Of a stretch of DNA of 64,000 nucleotides, positions 36,837 through 46,301 are shown in pieces. Positions within the stretch are counted from its first letter, which is position 1; every line of letters begins with the position of its first letter. The stretch comes from Sphingomonas sp. Y57. GTDB lineage: Bacteria; Pseudomonadota; Alphaproteobacteria; Sphingomonadales; Sphingomonadaceae. The notes beneath the pieces are model-generated. The model made no database searches. It was not told the origin of the DNA and saw nothing but the letters and a program-made list of their open reading frames with translations. The DNA is taken from positions 20,219 to 84,218 of the forward strand of contig NZ_LDES01000074.1 of NCBI RefSeq assembly GCF_001015195.1, read 5' to 3'. The position numbers and the translations under genes are program-made.

Positions 36837-38096
36837 ATGACCGCCCCCAAGACCGCTACCGCCCGGGCGCCGCTGCCCGTCACGGTGCTGATGCCCACCT
36901 TCAACCGCGCCCATTACCTGGCCGAGGCGCTGGACAGCGTCCTGGGGCAGGAACCGCCGCCAGCCGAGGTGATCGTCATCGACGACGGCTCCGACGACGC
37001 GACCGGCGAGGTCGCCGCCGCTTATGCCGCGCGCGGGGTAGCCTATGTCCGGCAAGACAATGCGGGCAAGGCCGCGGCGCTCAACAATGGCCTCGAGCGG
37101 ACCACCCAGCCCTTCGTCTGGATCTTCGACGACGACGACATCGCCGCGCCGGGAACCCTCGCCGCGCTCCATCAGGCGCTGGTCGACCATCCCGACGCCG
37201 GATACGCTTATGGTTTGTGCGACAAATTCTTCGGCGAATGGCCCAACGAGGCGCGCGAGCGGAACACCGCCTATTCCTCCGGCGAGCGCGGGGCACTCTA
37301 TGTCCGGTTGATGGAGGACTTCTTCATCTGGCAGGGGGCGATGCTGGCGCGGCGAAGCTGCTACGATGCGGTAGGCCCGTTCGATACCCGCCTCGCCCGC
37401 TCGCAGGATTACGAAATGGCACTGAGGCTCGGCCGCAGGTTCAAGGGCGTCGGCCTGCCGATCGTCGCCTTCCACCAGCGCCACCATGCCGGCGTACGCG
37501 GCCCCAAGGGCGCCAGCGTCAAGGCGCATGAGGTCGAGCAGGCCTGGCGCAAATACAACCACCTCATCTTCCGCGAACTGCACGGCAGCCACGCGCTTCC
37601 GGAATTCTTCATCGGCAGGCCCGCCGCCGGAAGTGACCTGTCGCCACGTCAGACACTGACCGCCCGAATCCAGCGCGGCAGCATCATGGCGCGCAAGGGA
37701 CTGTGGGATCTCGCCGCCGCGGATTTCGAAACGGCCGCGCGCGAGGCGTCGGTACAGGGCGTCACCGAACTGTGCGAGCAGGAGAAGGCGGCTCTGCGCC
37801 GCATCTTCCAGCGCGGCGCACGCTCTATCTTCCAGGACGGCAGCGAGGCGCAACGCTTCTTCGGCGCGATCGCGCTTTTCCCGAAGGCGCTGCGCGGGCG
37901 GATCGAGGGAAATCTGCTGCTGCCCGTTACCTACCGCCTGCGCCGGCTGTCCGGGGTCACCGATCGCCGCTTCGAAATCGGCCAGCTCCGCATCATGGCC
38001 CGGCACCTGCTGAAGGGTTCGTCGATCCGATCCTATTTCGACGCCCGCCGCACCGACCGCGGCATGTACGGGGTGGAGCCGCTGCTCGCGGCCTGA
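36837..38096 (+). CDS. Glycosyltransferase family 2
   Basis: About 419 residues. GT-A domain with PVTVLMPTFNRAHYLAEAL, IDDGSDDATGEV and WIFDDDDIAAPGTL (acidic donor-metal motif), then a long helical C-terminal part (about 240-419) without a recognised motif. The start could be the ATG at 36837 (GGAG 11 bases upstream) or the GTG at 36813 (GGGGGGAG only one or two bases away). It stands alone between wzx and the GMC gene. Probably adds a sugar of the repeat unit or a side chain. Confidence 0.86.
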   Translation: MTAPKTATARAPLPVTVLMPTFNRAHYLAEALDSVLGQEPPPAEVIVIDDGSDDATGEVAAAYAARGVAYVRQDNAGKAAALNNGLERTTQPFVWIFDDDDIAAPGTLAALHQALVDHPDAGYAYGLCDKFFGEWPNEARERNTAYSSGERGALYVRLMEDFFIWQGAMLARRSCYDAVGPFDTRLARSQDYEMALRLGRRFKGVGLPIVAFHQRHHAGVRGPKGASVKAHEVEQAWRKYNHLIFRELHGSHALPEFFIGRPAAGSDLSPRQTLTARIQRGSIMARKGLWDLAAADFETAAREASVQGVTELCEQEKAALRRIFQRGARSIFQDGSEAQRFFGAIALFPKALRGRIEGNLLLPVTYRLRRLSGVTDRRFEIGQLRIMARHLLKGSSIRSYFDARRTDRGMYGVEPLLAA

Positions 38097-38141
38097 AAGC
38101 GGCAATCCTCCCGCCAAGCGCGAGAGGAGCAGGTCAGCCGT

Positions 38142-39737
38142 TCACGTAGGCGTGAGCGGCGCCGCGAGCCGGCCGATCCGGTCGGCCAGCCGCAGTGCCA
38201 GCGCGACGATGGTGAAGGTCGGGTTGGCATGACCGCCGGTCGGCATGACGGAGGCACCGCAGACGTGGAGATTGGTGAGTTGATGGACCCGGCAGTCGGC
38301 GTCGACGGTACCGGTCGCCGGAGTCGCCGACATCCGCGTCGCGCCGATATGATGGTAGCTCTCCATCATATGTTCGGAAGTCAGGCCGCCACTCTCGTCG
38401 AGCCCCGCGATCGGCGCCAGCGATCCCCAGCCCTGCCGGACGAACATCTCGCGGATGCGGCCGGTGAAATGGGCAACGGTACGACGCTCAAGATCGGCGA
38501 TGCGCCAGTCGACCCGTACCTTGTTGAGCCCGAACCGGTCCTTGCTCTCGGCCAGGGCGATACGGCTGGCGCGATCTGGCGCCTGTTCGACGTCGACGAT
38601 GACGGTCGCGACGGGATCCGCCAGGATCGGATGCACGCCGCGCGCATGGCGCCACAGGTCGCGGCAGAACTCGCGCGGGCGGACGCCCTGCGGCGGAGGC
38701 GACAGCCGGATCTTCCTGAGCGGGGCTCCCTCGCGCAGCTGATGCAGGGCGTCGCGCAGTGAACCGGGCCGCGGCGCATAGCGGATTACCGCGCTGGCGT
38801 TGAGCAGGCCTTCCGATCGCTGGCGACCGTCGCGCAGGACGAAGCCGGTCTCATATTCGGTGCCGCTGCGGACGATGAACCGATTGAGCAGGTTCTGCAG
38901 GCCCACGCCGGCCGGCTCGAGGGCGATATCGGCCACCTTCACGCGCGGATGCTGCATGAAATAATGGCCCGTCGCCTGCCCGACCGTACGCAGCGGCCCC
39001 TTGCCGCCGATCGCCGCGTTGAGCAGCAGCCGCGCATTTTCGATCCCGCCGCAGCACAGGACGAAGTGCTGCGCCTCGACGCGCACCGAGGCGCCTCGGG
39101 GCGCATCGGCGACGATTGCACGAATGCGATCGTCGTCGGCGCTGTCCTCGATCCTGGTCAGGTTGGCGTGGAGGATCAGTGTCGTCTTCCGCGACCGGCG
39201 AAGTTCGGCAAGATAGCGGCTGCCCCAGTCCTGATAACGGTTGCGGCCGTGCGGGGCGAAACGCCACAGATAGGGCTCGATCGCATCGTCGGCCATGTCG
39301 AGCGCAGCGAGCCGATCGAGCTCGGGGACATGCTGCCGCCAGGGCTCGCCGAAGCCGCACATCGCCTCCGCAGCACGATAATAGGGCTTGAGATCGTCGA
39401 GGCCGATCGGCCAGCCGCTGCCCGGAACCCAGTCGCGCCGTTCGAAGTCGATCGGATCGAGCTCCGCGCAGCGGCCGGTCCAGCTTCCGGTGGCCCCGCC
39501 CAGCCGCCGGAAACGTCCTTCGTCGAGCCTGATCGGCGCGCCGACCGACTCCCCGTCGAGCAGCGCCTGCTGCCCCTGTTCGATCTTTCGGCCGCCGGCT
39601 TCGAGCAGGCAGACGTCCAGGCCTCGATCGAGCAAGGTCTTAGCTATGGTCACGCCGGCCGCGCCGCCGCCCACGACGCATACCGCGGTCTTCATCGACA
39701 GCCGGTCGCCAGTCACCTGATCAAGATCGATGATCAA
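38142..39737 (-). CDS. GMC-family FAD oxidoreductase
   Basis: 531 residues. N-terminal FAD fold TAVCVVGGGAAGVTIAKTLL, then RLGGATGSWTGRCAELDPIDFE, FVLCCGGIENARLLLN, and C-terminal MMESYHHIGATRMS and NPTFTIVALALRLADR with active-site His/Asn region. Relatives oxidise alcohol groups of sugars or glycosides. The likely start is a TTG at 39737: GAGGGG lies six bases upstream and the encoded LIIDLDQV resembles the N-terminus of this subfamily; the ATG at 39695 has no ribosome site. Same operon as the GT2 at 39778-40773. It may oxidise a polymer sugar or its precursor. Confidence 0.86.
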   Translation of the reverse strand: MIIDLDQVTGDRLSMKTAVCVVGGGAAGVTIAKTLLDRGLDVCLLEAGGRKIEQGQQALLDGESVGAPIRLDEGRFRRLGGATGSWTGRCAELDPIDFERRDWVPGSGWPIGLDDLKPYYRAAEAMCGFGEPWRQHVPELDRLAALDMADDAIEPYLWRFAPHGRNRYQDWGSRYLAELRRSRKTTLILHANLTRIEDSADDDRIRAIVADAPRGASVRVEAQHFVLCCGGIENARLLLNAAIGGKGPLRTVGQATGHYFMQHPRVKVADIALEPAGVGLQNLLNRFIVRSGTEYETGFVLRDGRQRSEGLLNASAVIRYAPRPGSLRDALHQLREGAPLRKIRLSPPPQGVRPREFCRDLWRHARGVHPILADPVATVIVDVEQAPDRASRIALAESKDRFGLNKVRVDWRIADLERRTVAHFTGRIREMFVRQGWGSLAPIAGLDESGGLTSEHMMESYHHIGATRMSATPATGTVDADCRVHQLTNLHVCGASVMPTGGHANPTFTIVALALRLADRIGRLAAPLTPT

Positions 39738-39777
39738 TCGGTTCCCCTCATGCGAGTCCCGCTGGCGACCGCCATGG

Positions 39778-40773
39778 TCAGCCGAACAAATAGCGCAATG
39801 TCGGCTCCGGTTCCCTGGCTGTCCCGACATTTCGCCCACGCAGCTTGTCGCGCGCCACGTCCTGCGCGATCCGCCAGAGCGTCGCGGGACGCCCGGCATA
39901 CCGCCCGACCGCGCTGGAGAGCCCCCCGCTATGCTTGCGGTCGAGGAAGTCGCGATGGTGGAGCTTGCGGCGGACATGGTCGAGGTGGCGCTCGACCAGC
40001 GCCCGATCGCCGGCAGGGAACCCCGGCAGGCGGAGCAACTGCTCGTGCGCCTGCGCCAGCGCCGCCAGATCGGCGGTACGATGCCGCCCGCTCAGCGAAT
40101 GGGCACGCTCGACCGCGACATAGCCGCACTGATCGATCAGCCGGAAACGCGCGCCGGCCGCCAGGGCCTGGCAGTAGAGGATGAAATCCTCGCCCAGGCG
40201 TAGCGCCTCGTCATAGGCAAGCTGGTTCCGTTCAAGGAAAGCGCGGCGCATCACCGGCTTCAGGAAACCAAGTTCGGCGCGCCGGACGCTCGACTGCGGG
40301 ATATTGCCGGCGACGAAGGCATCGAGGCCCATCAGCCGGGCATTGGCGGGAAAATCACGCAGTTCGGCAAAGGCGAATTCCGCCGCGCGGCGTTCGGGCA
40401 GGAAGGCTATGTTGTCGGCGATCATGTCCCAGTCGGGCAGTGCCAGCAGCCGGGCGAAGCGGCCCGGCACGATGAAGTCGTCGGCGTCGAGTACCGCGAC
40501 CAGCTCGGCTGAGCTGGAACGGAGCGCGGCATTACGCGCCGCCGACGGGCCCCGGTTGCGGTCATGCCGCAGAATGGCGAGACGACCGCTGCCGTCGTCG
40601 GCGCGCTGCGCGCGGGCAGCAGTCGCATCGGTCGAGGCGTCATCGACGACGACAACCTCGCATACCTCCGCCTCGCGCAACGCGGAGGCGACGGCACGAC
40701 CGATCGTCCGCTCGCCATTATAGGCGGCGATGACGACGCAGACGCCGGGCAGGGACGGTCGGAAATCAGCCAT
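39778..40773 (-). CDS. Glycosyltransferase family 2
   Basis: About 331 residues. GVCVVIAAYNGERTIGRAV, VVDDASTDATAARA and AVLDADDFIVPGRF are the GT-A signature; LRLGEDFILYCQAL is the later acidic motif. The start may be the ATG at 40773 or at 40791; GGGGAG directly abuts the latter. The GMC gene begins 40 bases downstream. Similar in order to the GT2 half of the two-domain protein at 23103-25379 (LGFLKPVMRRAFL compared with LGFLKPLIRRDLI), so the two are probably paralogues. Confidence 0.88.
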   Translation of the reverse strand: MADFRPSLPGVCVVIAAYNGERTIGRAVASALREAEVCEVVVVDDASTDATAARAQRADDGSGRLAILRHDRNRGPSAARNAALRSSSAELVAVLDADDFIVPGRFARLLALPDWDMIADNIAFLPERRAAEFAFAELRDFPANARLMGLDAFVAGNIPQSSVRRAELGFLKPVMRRAFLERNQLAYDEALRLGEDFILYCQALAAGARFRLIDQCGYVAVERAHSLSGRHRTADLAALAQAHEQLLRLPGFPAGDRALVERHLDHVRRKLHHRDFLDRKHSGGLSSAVGRYAGRPATLWRIAQDVARDKLRGRNVGTAREPEPTLRYLFG

Positions 40774-40966
40774 CCGCCGAAGAATATACATCTCCCCGTC
40801 GCTGACAGGGGCCGGAGGGTTCGCCCGACCCGCGAAACTGCACGGGCCATCGAAGAAAAGCCGATCGCCGCCAAAATCGGCTATTGCCGAAATGCTCTGG
40901 GTGCAGCGCAATAAGCGCGACGTTCGGCACGGGGGATTCGCGGCGGGGGCCACGAAAGGGACCAGG

Positions 40967-42088
40967 TTGAAGGTTGCGTATTTCGTCCATGACCTGAACG
41001 ATGCCGCGGTGGCGCGGCGTATCGCGATGATGCGGGCGGGCGGACTCGATCCCGTCGTTCTCGGTTTCCGCCGATCCCCCCTTCCCCCAGCCGATATCGG
41101 CGGCGCCCCGGCTGTTGACCTCGGCCGCACGGCTGATGCCCGGCTCGGCCAGCGAGCGGCGGCAGTGCTGAGCAACTGGCTGTGCGCGCGCCGGATAGCC
41201 GCAGCGGTCGAAGGTTGCGCCATCTACATGGCTCGCAACCTCGAATCGCTGATTCTAGCGGCGCGCGTGGCCAGCCGGCAGCAGGGCGTGCGCCTCGTCT
41301 ACGAATGCCTGGACATCCACCGTACCCTGCTCGGCCGCCGGAGGGTCGATCGGCTGATCCAGCGGATCGAGCGGTCGCATCTGGACCGGATCGACCTGCT
41401 CGTCACCAGCTCGCCGGCCTTCTTGTCCAACTATTTCACACAACGGCTCGCGCCCGGCGATCCGGTGCTGCTGGTCGAGAACAAGGTGCTGGGTATTGCC
41501 GGTCCCGCCGCACGGCCCGAGCTGCGCCGCGACCCGGGCCCGCCCTGGACGATAGGCTGGTTCGGTATGCTGCGGTGCCGAAGGTCACTTGCCATGCTGT
41601 CCACGCTCGCCGCGCAGAGCGGCGGCGCGGTCAAGGTGTTGATGGCGGGCAGGCCGGCGCTATCGGAAATGCCCGATTTCGAGCGGGTGGTGCGCGAGAC
41701 AGACCATCTCGACTATGCCGGCCCTTATCAGCCGGACGATCTGCCGGTCCTTTACCGCCGCACCCATTTCACCTGGGCGATCGACTATTTCGAGGAGGGG
41801 CTGAACTCGTCCTGGCTGCTGCCCAACCGGCTCTATGAGGGCAGCTTCCACGGATCGGTGCCGATCGCGCTCGATCATGTCGAGACCGGCGCCTGGCTGC
41901 GGCGCCGCGACGCGGGCATCCTGGTGAGCGATCCCGTGCCCGATCTGGTCGCGCTGCTCGGCAGGCTCGACGAAGCGCATTATGCCGCCGAACGAGCCCG
42001 CGTCGACGCCATCCCGCTGTCCGACCTTGTGACGCAATCCGAGGATTGCGCGCAGCTCGCGGCGGCACTGGCGGGGCAATCGGCATGA
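40967..42088 (+). CDS. Glycosyltransferase, GT4-like
   Basis: About 373 residues from a TTG at 40967 (AAAGGGA five bases upstream, giving MKVAYFVHDLNDAAVARRI). An ATG at 40892 would add 25 residues of poor quality. GT-B elements: VYECLDIHRTLLG, IDLLVTSSPAFLSNYF, WTIGWFGMLRCRRSL and NRLYEGSFHGSVPIALD near the donor site. ATGA overlap with the ExoA-like gene. Divergent from the GT2-GMC pair. Confidence 0.84.
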   Translation: MKVAYFVHDLNDAAVARRIAMMRAGGLDPVVLGFRRSPLPPADIGGAPAVDLGRTADARLGQRAAAVLSNWLCARRIAAAVEGCAIYMARNLESLILAARVASRQQGVRLVYECLDIHRTLLGRRRVDRLIQRIERSHLDRIDLLVTSSPAFLSNYFTQRLAPGDPVLLVENKVLGIAGPAARPELRRDPGPPWTIGWFGMLRCRRSLAMLSTLAAQSGGAVKVLMAGRPALSEMPDFERVVRETDHLDYAGPYQPDDLPVLYRRTHFTWAIDYFEEGLNSSWLLPNRLYEGSFHGSVPIALDHVETGAWLRRRDAGILVSDPVPDLVALLGRLDEAHYAAERARVDAIPLSDLVTQSEDCAQLAAALAGQSA

Positions 42089-43095
42089 CCCTGCTCGACC
42101 TTATCGCCAACGATGTCCTTGTCGTCGTCCCCTGCCTCAACGAAAAGGCGACCCTGCCGCGCCTCCTCGACCAGCTGATCGCGGACAGCGGCGGAGCCGA
42201 CATCGTCATCGCCGATGGCGGCAGCACCGACGGCAGCCTGGAGATCGTCGCCCGCTATCGCAGCCACTTCCCCAACGTCCACCTGCTCGCCAATCCGCGC
42301 CGCATCCAGAGCGCAGGTATCAACCTGGCGGTGACGACGATGGGGCGGAACAAGCGCTGGCTGCTCCGGATCGACGCACATTGCGACTATCCGCCGGGCT
42401 ATATGGCCGGGCTGCTCGAGAGCGCCGCGCGCCACGATGCGGCTTCGGTGGTGGTGCCGATGATCACGCGCGGACAGGCCTGCTTCCAGCGCGCCTGCGC
42501 CGACGCCCAGAACTCGCTGATCGGCACCGGCGGGTCGCCGCACCGGCATGTCGGCGAGGGGCGCTATGTGGACCATGGCCATCATGCGCTGATGCGCATC
42601 GACCTGTTCCTGCGGGTGGGCGGCTATCGCGAGGCACAGAGCCACAATGAGGATGCGGAGCTGGACATCCGGCTGCGCGCGGCGGGCGGGCGTATCTGGC
42701 TCGAGCCGCGCCAGGCGATCGTCTATCATCCGCGCAAGACGGCGGGGGCGCTCCTGCGCCAATATTTCAAATATGGCGAGGGCCGCGCCCGCACGATGCG
42801 GCTCCATGGCACCCACCTGAAACCGCGGCAGGCCGCGCCGTTGCTTGTCCCGCCCGCGGTCGCGTTGCTGCCCTTCGCCCTGCTCCATCCGCTGTTCGCT
42901 CTGCCGGCAGCGGCCTGGGCCGCGACCTGCCTGCTCTACGGCCTTCTGCTGGGCCTGCGAGCGCGCTCGGCCTGCGCGGCGGCGAGCGGGGTGGCCGCGA
43001 TGATCATGCATCTCGGATGGGGCACCGGCTATCTTCGCCAGTTCCTCCAGCCACGCCCGGGCGATCGACACCTGCCGGCGCTGACCCTCCAATGA
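42085..43095 (+). CDS. ExoA-like glycosyltransferase family 2
   Basis: 336 residues. VLVVVPCLNEKATLPRLL, IADGGSTDGSLEI, LLRIDAHCDYPPGYM and HNEDAELDIRLRAAGG, followed by two hydrophobic C-terminal segments (about 265-320). Closest by pattern to succinoglycan ExoA, a beta-1,3-glucosyltransferase, so a role in the repeat unit is likely. Translationally coupled on both sides (ATGA with the GT4-like gene and with the acyltransferase). Confidence 0.89.
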   Translation: MTLLDLIANDVLVVVPCLNEKATLPRLLDQLIADSGGADIVIADGGSTDGSLEIVARYRSHFPNVHLLANPRRIQSAGINLAVTTMGRNKRWLLRIDAHCDYPPGYMAGLLESAARHDAASVVVPMITRGQACFQRACADAQNSLIGTGGSPHRHVGEGRYVDHGHHALMRIDLFLRVGGYREAQSHNEDAELDIRLRAAGGRIWLEPRQAIVYHPRKTAGALLRQYFKYGEGRARTMRLHGTHLKPRQAAPLLVPPAVALLPFALLHPLFALPAAAWAATCLLYGLLLGLRARSACAAASGVAAMIMHLGWGTGYLRQFLQPRPGDRHLPALTLQ

Positions 43096-44126
43096 GCAGC
43101 CAGGCCCCTGCCCCCGGCGTCCCTCTCCCGTCCGCCGCGCGAGTTCCTAAGGCCATCGACCGGGTACAGGTGACGCGCGGCCTCGCCTGTCTGCTGCTGG
43201 TGCTGTTCCATGTCGTCGGGGGCAAAGCCGACGACGGACTGCGCATCGCCGATGCGAGCATCGGCCGACAGATCCTCGACGTGCTGCTCTATGTCCGGAT
43301 GCCGCTGTTCGCCTTCATCTCCAGTTATGTATATACATTAAAACCGCTCGATCCGGCGCGGCCCGGGCCCTTCCTGAAGGGCAAGCTGCGGCGGCTCGCG
43401 CTGCCGCTGCTGACCGCCACGACGATCTTCTACCTCGCGGCGCTGGCCCGTGCGCCGCAGCCCCCGGCCGACGCGGCGCTGGGGCTGCTGCACGCCTATG
43501 TCTTCTCCTACGAAATCTACTGGTTCCTGCAGGCGATGCTGCTGATCTTTCTGCTGCTGCCGCTGCTCGAACGGTTCCTGCTCCATTCGCCGATCGGCTG
43601 CGCGACGGCGGTGCTGGCGGGCTTCCTGCTGACCGTACCGGCCGAACCCGTTGATTTCCTGTCGATCAACGGCGCGGCCTTCCTGGCCCCCTTCTTCTTC
43701 ATCGGCATCGCCGCGCGCCGCTTCATCGGGCCATTGAGCCAAGGCGCGACGCTCGCGCTGCTGGCGATCCTGATCGTCGCCTTCGCAGCGCACATCCACA
43801 ATGTCGCGACGCTGCCGCCGCATATGGGCGCGCGACGGGGCACCTGGCTGTCGCTGCTGATCGGCGGGATCACGCCGCTGCTGCTGGTCGCGCATGTGCC
43901 GCGCATCGCACTGCTGGCGCGGATCGGCCATGCGTCCTTCGCGATCTTCCTGTTTCACATCTTCTTCATCGTCGCGATGCGGATGCTGCTGCGGGCGATC
44001 GGGATCGAGGATTTCGCGATCCACCTGCTCGCCGGGCTCGCCGCGGCGATCGCCGGGCCGATGCTGCTGGAGACGCTGCTGGCGAAGGGGAAGGTTACGC
44101 GCCGACTGTTCCTCGGCCTGCGCTGA
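43092..44126 (+). CDS. Acyltransferase 3 family membrane protein
   Basis: 344 residues with about ten membrane helices. VQVTRGLACLLLVLFHV carries the family's early Arg and His, and LARIGHASFAIFLFHIFFI the late part. Such proteins move acetyl or succinyl groups onto sugars across the inner membrane. ATGA overlap with the ExoA-like gene makes it the likely decorator of the same polymer. The next gene is on the opposite strand and ends right at its stop. Confidence 0.9.
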   Translation: MSSQAPAPGVPLPSAARVPKAIDRVQVTRGLACLLLVLFHVVGGKADDGLRIADASIGRQILDVLLYVRMPLFAFISSYVYTLKPLDPARPGPFLKGKLRRLALPLLTATTIFYLAALARAPQPPADAALGLLHAYVFSYEIYWFLQAMLLIFLLLPLLERFLLHSPIGCATAVLAGFLLTVPAEPVDFLSINGAAFLAPFFFIGIAARRFIGPLSQGATLALLAILIVAFAAHIHNVATLPPHMGARRGTWLSLLIGGITPLLLVAHVPRIALLARIGHASFAIFLFHIFFIVAMRMLLRAIGIEDFAIHLLAGLAAAIAGPMLLETLLAKGKVTRRLFLGLR

Positions 44127-44279
44127 TCAGCCGTGGAGCAACGCCCAGGCTGCGAGGATCGGGGTCCAGGAGATCGCCGCCAGCGCGATCGCGGTCGCCA
44201 CGCAAGCGCCGGGATGCCAGCGCTGGTCATGACGGGCCATGAAGACGCCCGGTTCGGCAGTGAAGGCTTTGCGGACCAT
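44127..44279 (-). CDS. Small membrane protein, 50 residues, unknown
   Basis: Begins MVRKAFTAEPGVFMARHDQ, then one hydrophobic helix (CVATAIALAAISWTPILAAW) and ends LLHG. AGGGAG lies seven bases before the ATG at 44279, a good ribosome site. Its stop abuts the acyltransferase stop. No family recognised. Lies 55 bases upstream of a run of genes that is read in the opposite order, so it may be monocistronic. Confidence 0.62.
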   Translation of the reverse strand: MVRKAFTAEPGVFMARHDQRWHPGACVATAIALAAISWTPILAAWALLHG

Positions 44280-44334
44280 CGACTATCTCCCTAGCGTGCG
44301 AGCCTAGGAGATCGGGGTTAACAGATGGTAAACC

Positions 44335-46299
44335 TTACCAGCCGCCTCCTCCGCCGCCGCCCCCGCCGCCGCCTGACGATCCGCCGCCGGAGGAACCGCT
44401 GCTACTGCTCGGCGAGGTCGAGGCGGAGGAGATGGTGCTGGCAAGCGAGGAACCCACGCTGCTGGCGAAGCCGCCGGGATCGTCCCAGACATTGCCGCCG
44501 CCCGCATACCAGCTCATGCTGTGTGCCGCCGTCCCGGCTGCGGCCGCCGCCGCCAGCACCGTCGCGAATTTGTCGGCCCAGCGATTTTCGACGTCGAGCG
44601 CGATCGCATAGGGCAGATAGCGTTCGAACAGCTCCGGGGTCTTTTCCGGCGGGTGCAGCGTGTCGAGCCGTTCCTCCTCGGTGATGCCGAGATAGTGGCG
44701 GAAGCCCTCGATCCGGTCCGTCACCACCCTTCCCTCGACGGTCGGCGCGTACATCCAGCGGAACGCGGTGATCGCCAGCGGCAGCGCGGCGAGCGGCAGC
44801 AGCACCGGCCAGGCGCCGTCGCTGAGCGCAAGGCCGACCGCGCCGAAGATGCAGGTGAAGGCGATCATCACCGCAATGATGAGCCCGAGCCAGGCGAGGA
44901 TCGCCACGCAGCCCTTGCCCTGGGTCAGCTTGTGGCAGCCCCAGATGGCGAGCAATGCGAGCCCGCCCAGCAACGGCATGGTGAGGACGCCGGTTGCGAC
45001 GCCGCCCTGATGGACGAGCAGCGCGAAGGTCGTGACCAGCAGGATCGCCGCCGGGATGGCGAGCAGGCCGACCACGGCCCAAACGCTGTTCTTGACGAAC
45101 AGCCGCCCCGAATAGGCATCCTCCAATCCCTTGGCGAGCTTCGCGCGGGCGGCCTGCAGAGTGCCGTGATTGTCCTGCTTCAGCTCGATCCGACTGCCGA
45201 TCGAGGGCAGCAGCGTGTCGCGCATCGCGATCTCGGGCGCGGGGGCCGGCCGGCCGGCCGGCCGCCGTTCGAGCGTGGTACGGCCGCGCGACAGCCAGCC
45301 GCCATCCTCCCTCGTGATGCCGACATGGCCCCGCACCGCCAGGTCGATGATCGCGGCGGTGAAGCCGCGATTGTCGTCGCCCATGCGGCGGATATAGCGG
45401 CAGGCGGCCGCGCTGAGGTCGTCGGGCGGCGCGAAGATCGGGACGATGGTGCCCCGGCGCGGGCCGCGCCCCGCGCGCAGCCAGGCGTAAAAATAATAGG
45501 CGAACAGGGCCCCGAGCGCCACCAGCCCAGCCACCAGCGGGCCCCAGTCGGACAGCCACCAGCCGAAGCGGCGCGCCCGGCTCGGCGCCTCCAGCACGCC
45601 CTTGGGAAAGGCGGCGGCGACGGTCAGGCCGCTATAGGAATCGAGCGGCGCGGTGGTGCGGAAATGAATGAAGCCCGGCCGTTCCTCGACCACCGCCGCA
45701 TCGTGCGCGGTCGATCCGTCGGGGCCGGTATAGACCGCGCGATCGCCGAAGCGCGCCGGCGACGGCAGCGTGATCCGCGCCTCCGCCATGTCGATCGGGA
45801 ACACCCAGCCATTGCCGGTGACGTTCCAGTAGATCTCGTCATAACCGTCATGATAGCCGATCTGCCGGCTCGTCCGGTACCGGATGACGTAGACATGCTC
45901 GCCGGGCGGCAGCAGCGCCTCCGCCTCGCCGATTCGCACCCGCACGCCGTTGTCGAGGCCGATCAGCTCATAATGTTCGGGCCGGCCATCGCGGCTGACC
46001 GCTACGACGTCGAACGAGACGCGGGTCTTCTGGCCCAGCCGGTTGCGGTAGCTGGTCGGGAAATCCCGTTCGAGGCCGTGCTTGATCCGGTCGGCGAGCG
46101 AGACGACGCGGATCGTCTCGGTCACGTCATAGTCGCCGCTCGGCGCCACCGTCACGTCGCTGGTGAAGGCGAGGATGCGTTCCTGTCCCTGTGCCTTCTC
46201 ATAGGCGGCGACCAAGGCGGCGGGATCCTCGATCGCCTGCGCCGCGACCGGCAGCATCCAGCCGGCGATCGCCAGCCAGGCGGCGAGCAGGGCGCGCAT
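44335..46299 (-). CDS. DUF2207 membrane protein with Gly/Ser-rich tail
   Basis: 654 residues. Signal peptide (about 1-22), an extracytoplasmic beta-rich domain (about 30-245) with VTETIRVVSLADRIKHGLERD, a membrane helix near 255-272, a cytoplasmic part and two or three more helices (about 405-500), then a C-terminus that is almost wholly Ser and Gly and ends in a run of Gly plus Trp. This is the usual DUF2207 plan. Function unknown; it is commonly paired with LemA, as here (two-base gap downstream of lemA). Confidence 0.88.
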   Translation of the reverse strand: MRALLAAWLAIAGWMLPVAAQAIEDPAALVAAYEKAQGQERILAFTSDVTVAPSGDYDVTETIRVVSLADRIKHGLERDFPTSYRNRLGQKTRVSFDVVAVSRDGRPEHYELIGLDNGVRVRIGEAEALLPPGEHVYVIRYRTSRQIGYHDGYDEIYWNVTGNGWVFPIDMAEARITLPSPARFGDRAVYTGPDGSTAHDAAVVEERPGFIHFRTTAPLDSYSGLTVAAAFPKGVLEAPSRARRFGWWLSDWGPLVAGLVALGALFAYYFYAWLRAGRGPRRGTIVPIFAPPDDLSAAACRYIRRMGDDNRGFTAAIIDLAVRGHVGITREDGGWLSRGRTTLERRPAGRPAPAPEIAMRDTLLPSIGSRIELKQDNHGTLQAARAKLAKGLEDAYSGRLFVKNSVWAVVGLLAIPAAILLVTTFALLVHQGGVATGVLTMPLLGGLALLAIWGCHKLTQGKGCVAILAWLGLIIAVMIAFTCIFGAVGLALSDGAWPVLLPLAALPLAITAFRWMYAPTVEGRVVTDRIEGFRHYLGITEEERLDTLHPPEKTPELFERYLPYAIALDVENRWADKFATVLAAAAAAGTAAHSMSWYAGGGNVWDDPGGFASSVGSSLASTISSASTSPSSSSGSSGGGSSGGGGGGGGGGGW

Positions 46300-46301
46300 T
46301 C

